Below, in pieces: positions 59,648 to 64,000 of a stretch of DNA of 64,000 nt. Every line of letters begins with the position of its first letter. The stretch's first letter is position 1. The notes under the pieces are model-generated. The model saw nothing but the letters and a program-made list of their open reading frames with translations. It had not been told where the DNA came from and searched no databases. Made by a program: the position numbers and the translations under genes. The stretch comes from Deltaproteobacteria bacterium IMCC39146. Lineage in GTDB: Bacteria > Desulfobacterota > Desulfuromonadia > Desulfuromonadales > BM103. The DNA is taken from positions 1 through 64,000 of the forward strand of contig JARUHP010000018.1 in NCBI GenBank assembly GCA_030005635.1, in the 5' to 3' direction.

Positions 59648-59798
59648 CGTGATCGTAATCCCTTTCTTCTTTTTTTGATAACTTGTCCAAATTTGATTGT
59701 CAAGTTGATTGCCAGATCTATTGGATTTAGGTTACATTGTATAGCGATAAACAAATCTATGAAAATAACTTTGAAATATATGTAAAAGGTGGATTGAG

Positions 59799-61964
59799 AT
59801 GTTTAAAAACAAGCGATGGATTCGAGCACTCCTGGTCGGTGTGAGTTTGCTGCTTACAGGTTTGCTCATTGCTCCGGCACAGATGAACGCAACAACTACG
59901 GAAGCAAGTCCTGATGAATTGGATCAGAACCGTGCGAGGCTTCTTACCTATGTTCTCAAGCGCCAGGTGGAAAACCATTTCAGTGGCAAGGAAGTCGATG
60001 ACACTCTTTCCTCTGCGGCTTTTGAGCTCTATCTCAAGCAACTGGATTATCAGAAACGGCTACTGCTTGCCGAAGAAGTCTCCCAACTGGAAATATTTAA
60101 AGATCGTATCGACGATGAGGTGCAGAGCGGCCGGGTCGTCCTTGCTCCCCTCGCTTTTCGTCTGCTTGCCAACAGCATTTCCCGTGCAGAGCTCCTGGCA
60201 GAAAAAGCTCTGTCAGAACCTTTCTCTTTTGATGTTAACGAAGACTATGAAACGGACCCGGAGAAGCTTGAATTCTGTAAAACCGGAGAAGACTTGGCTG
60301 AACGTTGGCGTCTTGACCTGAAGTACAGAACCCTGAGTCGATATCTGGGCCTGCTCGAGGACGCGGGTGTTGAAGACCCGCTCAATGCCACGGCAGAGGA
60401 ACAGAAGGAAAAAGAGCTTGAAGCACGCGAAAAAGTTCGTAAACAGTACAGTGAATACTTCGATCGCCTTAAAAAGGAAACTCTCAAGGATCATTACGAT
60501 CGTTACCTGAACGCGTTTTCCCGTGCTTTTGACCCTCACACGACCTACATGCCTCCTCAGTCGAAAGAGGATTTTGATATCAGTATGCGTGGGTCCCTCG
60601 AAGGTATCGGCGCGACCTTGCGTGAAGAGGATGGCTATATCAAGGTTGTTAAGGTGATTCCGGGGAGCGCAGCAGACAGGCAAGGGCAATTACAAGGCGA
60701 TGATGTTATCCTTGCCGTCGCTCAAGGCAAGGCTGAGCCCGTTGACGTTACAGACATGCGTCTCCGTGATGCCGTAGCCCTGATTCGCGGCAAAAAGGGT
60801 ACCGAAGTACGTTTGTCCTTGCGTCGCCAGGGTCTTAAACCTTTTGTTGTGCCGATCGTCCGGGATGTTGTTGTTATTGAAGAGTCCTTTGTTAAATCAG
60901 CGGTCGTTGCAGACCCTGAATCAGGCAATCAATTTGGCTATGTCAAGATTCCCAGTTTTTACAGGGATTTTGAAACGACCCGTAACGGTGGTAAAGGCCG
61001 TAACTCTACCGATGACGTTAAGGCTGCACTGGAGGCTTTTGACAAAAAGAAAATTTCCGGGCTTATCTTAGACCTTCGCAATAACGGCGGCGGAGCCCTC
61101 ACTGATGCTGTCGGTGTGGCCGGCTTGTTTCTCGGTGAAGGTCCTGTTGTGCAAGTTCGCAATGGGGGTGGTGACGCCAAGGTTCTGTATAGCTACAATA
61201 AGAAGATTGCCTATCATGGCCCGATGGTTGTGTTAACCAATCGGTTTAGTGCTTCTGCCTCAGAAATTGTTGCCGGAGCCCTTCAGGATTACGGTCGTGC
61301 CGTAATCGTTGGCAGTGACCATACCCATGGTAAGGGGACTGTTCAGGTCATTATGGATCTGGACAAAAGCCTGACTTTAAGGAATATGCGTCAGTACATG
61401 CCCCTTGGTGCCCTTAAAATGACCACGCAGAAATTCTACAGGGTTACTGGTGACTCAACCCAGTATCGAGGTGTTGTCCCGGACATCATCCTGCCCGACC
61501 GCAGTCGTTATAATGAGTACGGTGAACGTTATCTTGACAACAGCCTGCCGTGGGATCGTATCGATGAAGTTGAGCATAAGGAATGGCCTCCAATGGATCG
61601 TGCCAGTCTTGATACAAGAAGCCTGGTCAGGGTCGCTGAGAATGAAGACTTTATTGAGATTGTACGCATCTCAGAAGCCATGGGTAAACGGATCAAGGAT
61701 ACCCGCCAATCTCTGCTTCTCGCTGACGTTGTTAAGGAAAGGGATGATCTCCAGGGCATGGACGTAACCCCACACGGTGACAAAGATGAACCTGTGGATG
61801 GCGACGACAAAAAAGACTCTGCAGAGGATGAAGACAACGACCAGGATCCAACGGAAAAACTGATAGAGTCTGTCCTGAAAGATGTTTACGCCAAGGAGGC
61901 TATGGCCATCTTGCTCGATCTTGGTAAACAACAGAAAGAAATAGCCAACAAGGGTGCAGAGTAG
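59799..61964 (+). CDS. prc: Tail-specific protease Prc/Tsp (S41)
   Basis: 721 residues with an N-terminal signal (ALLVGVSLLLTGLLIAP), so periplasmic. The Tsp N-terminal domain (about 30-240) includes LKQLDYQKRLLLAEEV. PDZ follows with VIPGSAADRQGQLQGDDVILAV. The S41 catalytic part has VLTNRFSASASEIVAGALQ (Ser about 485) and HTHGKGTVQV (Lys about 510). It trims envelope proteins. C-terminal acidic tail EPVDGDDKKDSAEDEDN is long. GGTGG precedes the ATG. A terminator follows at 61994. Confidence 0.93.
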   Translation: MFKNKRWIRALLVGVSLLLTGLLIAPAQMNATTTEASPDELDQNRARLLTYVLKRQVENHFSGKEVDDTLSSAAFELYLKQLDYQKRLLLAEEVSQLEIFKDRIDDEVQSGRVVLAPLAFRLLANSISRAELLAEKALSEPFSFDVNEDYETDPEKLEFCKTGEDLAERWRLDLKYRTLSRYLGLLEDAGVEDPLNATAEEQKEKELEAREKVRKQYSEYFDRLKKETLKDHYDRYLNAFSRAFDPHTTYMPPQSKEDFDISMRGSLEGIGATLREEDGYIKVVKVIPGSAADRQGQLQGDDVILAVAQGKAEPVDVTDMRLRDAVALIRGKKGTEVRLSLRRQGLKPFVVPIVRDVVVIEESFVKSAVVADPESGNQFGYVKIPSFYRDFETTRNGGKGRNSTDDVKAALEAFDKKKISGLILDLRNNGGGALTDAVGVAGLFLGEGPVVQVRNGGGDAKVLYSYNKKIAYHGPMVVLTNRFSASASEIVAGALQDYGRAVIVGSDHTHGKGTVQVIMDLDKSLTLRNMRQYMPLGALKMTTQKFYRVTGDSTQYRGVVPDIILPDRSRYNEYGERYLDNSLPWDRIDEVEHKEWPPMDRASLDTRSLVRVAENEDFIEIVRISEAMGKRIKDTRQSLLLADVVKERDDLQGMDVTPHGDKDEPVDGDDKKDSAEDEDNDQDPTEKLIESVLKDVYAKEAMAILLDLGKQQKEIANKGAE

Positions 61965-61993
61965 CTTCAGCGTTCCTGGTAAGTTTAGATACA

Positions 61994-62026
61994 AAAGCGG
62001 GGGAGCCTAATAGGCTCTCCCGCTTC
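61994..62026 (+). terminator. Terminator after prc
   Basis: AAGCGGGGGAGCCT / AGGCTCTCCCGCTT stem with an AAT loop, followed by CAGTTTGC. A degenerate relative (GGGCCTGTTAGACTCTCCC then GCTTTTTT) is at 62540-62565. Confidence 0.85.
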
Positions 62027-62628
62027 AGTTTGCAAACAAAGTTTTTAGTCTTGCTTCTGTGGTCGGCAATGTAGAGAGGATAATAGATCGTTAATCTGTT
62101 GCTCTTTTTGTAGAATTTTTAGCCTTAAAGACAAAAACAACACCGTCGGGTTTGCCCGACAGCAACGTCATTTTCTTTGTGTCGACAAAGAAAACTTGGC
62201 GCTGCGCTGGGCATGTTTTACTCGATTCATTCTGGTGGCAAATATCATTGGAATAAATCTTTGGTAGTCTACGCATCCCCCGTTAGCCCCGAGGCCCTTT
62301 AGAACCTCTATGACTCTGGTTCATGTTATTTGAGGTGTGCTTTTGTCTTTTGCTGCAAAAGACCACAACCTGGAAGGCCCTCGAACAGGGCCGGTTCTGC
62401 TTTGATCTTAAAAGTAAAGACCAACAGATTAACGATCTGTTGCTCTGAGACTGCCTAGATAACACACAGAAATACTTAGCCAGCCAGACAGATAAAAACA
62501 AACCCCACATCAATTCAATGTGGGGTTTGTCAACAATCTGAGGGCCTGTTAGACTCTCCCGCTTTTTTCGTTGTATCGACCTCACGCATTAGAACTGTTG
62601 CCTGCTGAAAGATGCCCAAGGTTGATAG
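62027..62628. other. 602-bp noncoding region with clustered hairpins
   Basis: Several perfect inverted repeats occur: GTCGGG-TTTG-CCCGAC (62145-62160), TTTTCTTTG-TGTCGA-CAAAGAAAA (62171-62194), GTCTTTTG-CTG-CAAAAGAC (about 62344-62362), GGCCCT-CGAAC-AGGGCC (about 62375-62391) and ACAAACCCCACAT/ATGTGGGGTTTGT (62498-62530). The segment is bracketed by inverted GATCGTTAATCTGTT copies (about 62085 and 62424). No coding is supported. It could be a small RNA locus or a mobile remnant. Confidence 0.65.
62498..62530. terminator. Strong hairpin, terminator-like
   Basis: ACAAACCCCACAT / ATGTGGGGTTTGT with a CAATTCA loop. There is no gene immediately upstream on either strand apart from bioD (minus, ending at 62629), so it could end the bio transcript. 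Confidence 0.7.

Positions 62629-64000
<1,372 letters not shown>

Overview
The window looks like chromosome from a free-living Desulfuromonadales-type bacterium (Desulfuromonas/Geobacter relatives). This is an inference from gene content: a cysE-iscR-nifS-nifU operon, two ExeA/GspA-type ATPases, a one-chain class I fumarase, a short GlgP, a small Cys-patterned protein and moderate GC. No rRNA, tRNA or CRISPR array was found. Most genes are housekeeping. The left edge carries the end of an IS3-family element and the right edge cuts bioB.

Layout. 1-3.0 kb: IS3 end, a DUF4197 exported protein and a GspE/PilB ATPase (minus strand). 3.3-9.1 kb: MaoC-like hydratase, isochorismatase-like hydrolase, BioD-like/DRTGG protein, Gfo/Idh oxidoreductase, RluB-type pseudouridine synthase, pgi. 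9.2-12.9 kb: a 920-residue TPR protein with a 20-copy 15-bp repeat, followed by an ExeA-like ATPase. 13-19.3 kb: mutL-miaA-hfq, a DUF512 radical SAM protein, TPR-lrgA-lrgB. 19.4-28.5 kb: fumarase (minus), ilvA, cysE-iscR-nifS-nifU, mnmA, mtaB. 28.6-32.7 kb (minus): azlCD, a polar amino acid ABC transporter, a small zinc ribbon. 32.8-41.2 kb: DMT exporter, rhodanese, FMN reductase, PhnA-like protein, the ybbP-ybbA/tesA divergon, a Cys-rich small protein, glgP. 41.5-43.9 kb: gspA-gspB. 44.1-51.8 kb: a cusCBA-type copper/silver efflux operon, a decayed EAL fragment and two paralogous Met/His-rich exported proteins. 52.1-64 kb: VanZ-like protein, an AddB-like/AddA-like helicase-nuclease pair, a small protein, SlyD-like FKBP, Prc protease, bioD and partial bioB.

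How the genes work together. The secretion theme (GspE-like, GspA, GspB, TPR plus ExeA) points to envelope assembly. CysE, IscR, NifS and NifU make cysteine and Fe-S clusters, and an IscR type-1-like site overlaps the cysE promoter region. The Cus proteins plus two Met/His-rich proteins suggest periplasmic Cu/Ag handling.

Noncoding sequence is unusually repeat-rich: a 169-bp imperfect palindrome with two partial copies, CGCAAAG-type and CACGAAG-type low-complexity repeats, GAGTTAGGAG-type repeats, and a 600-bp hairpin cluster downstream of prc. The best leads for something undescribed are the twin Met/His-rich proteins, the palindromic element, the histone-H1-like tail on CysE and the hairpin cluster.
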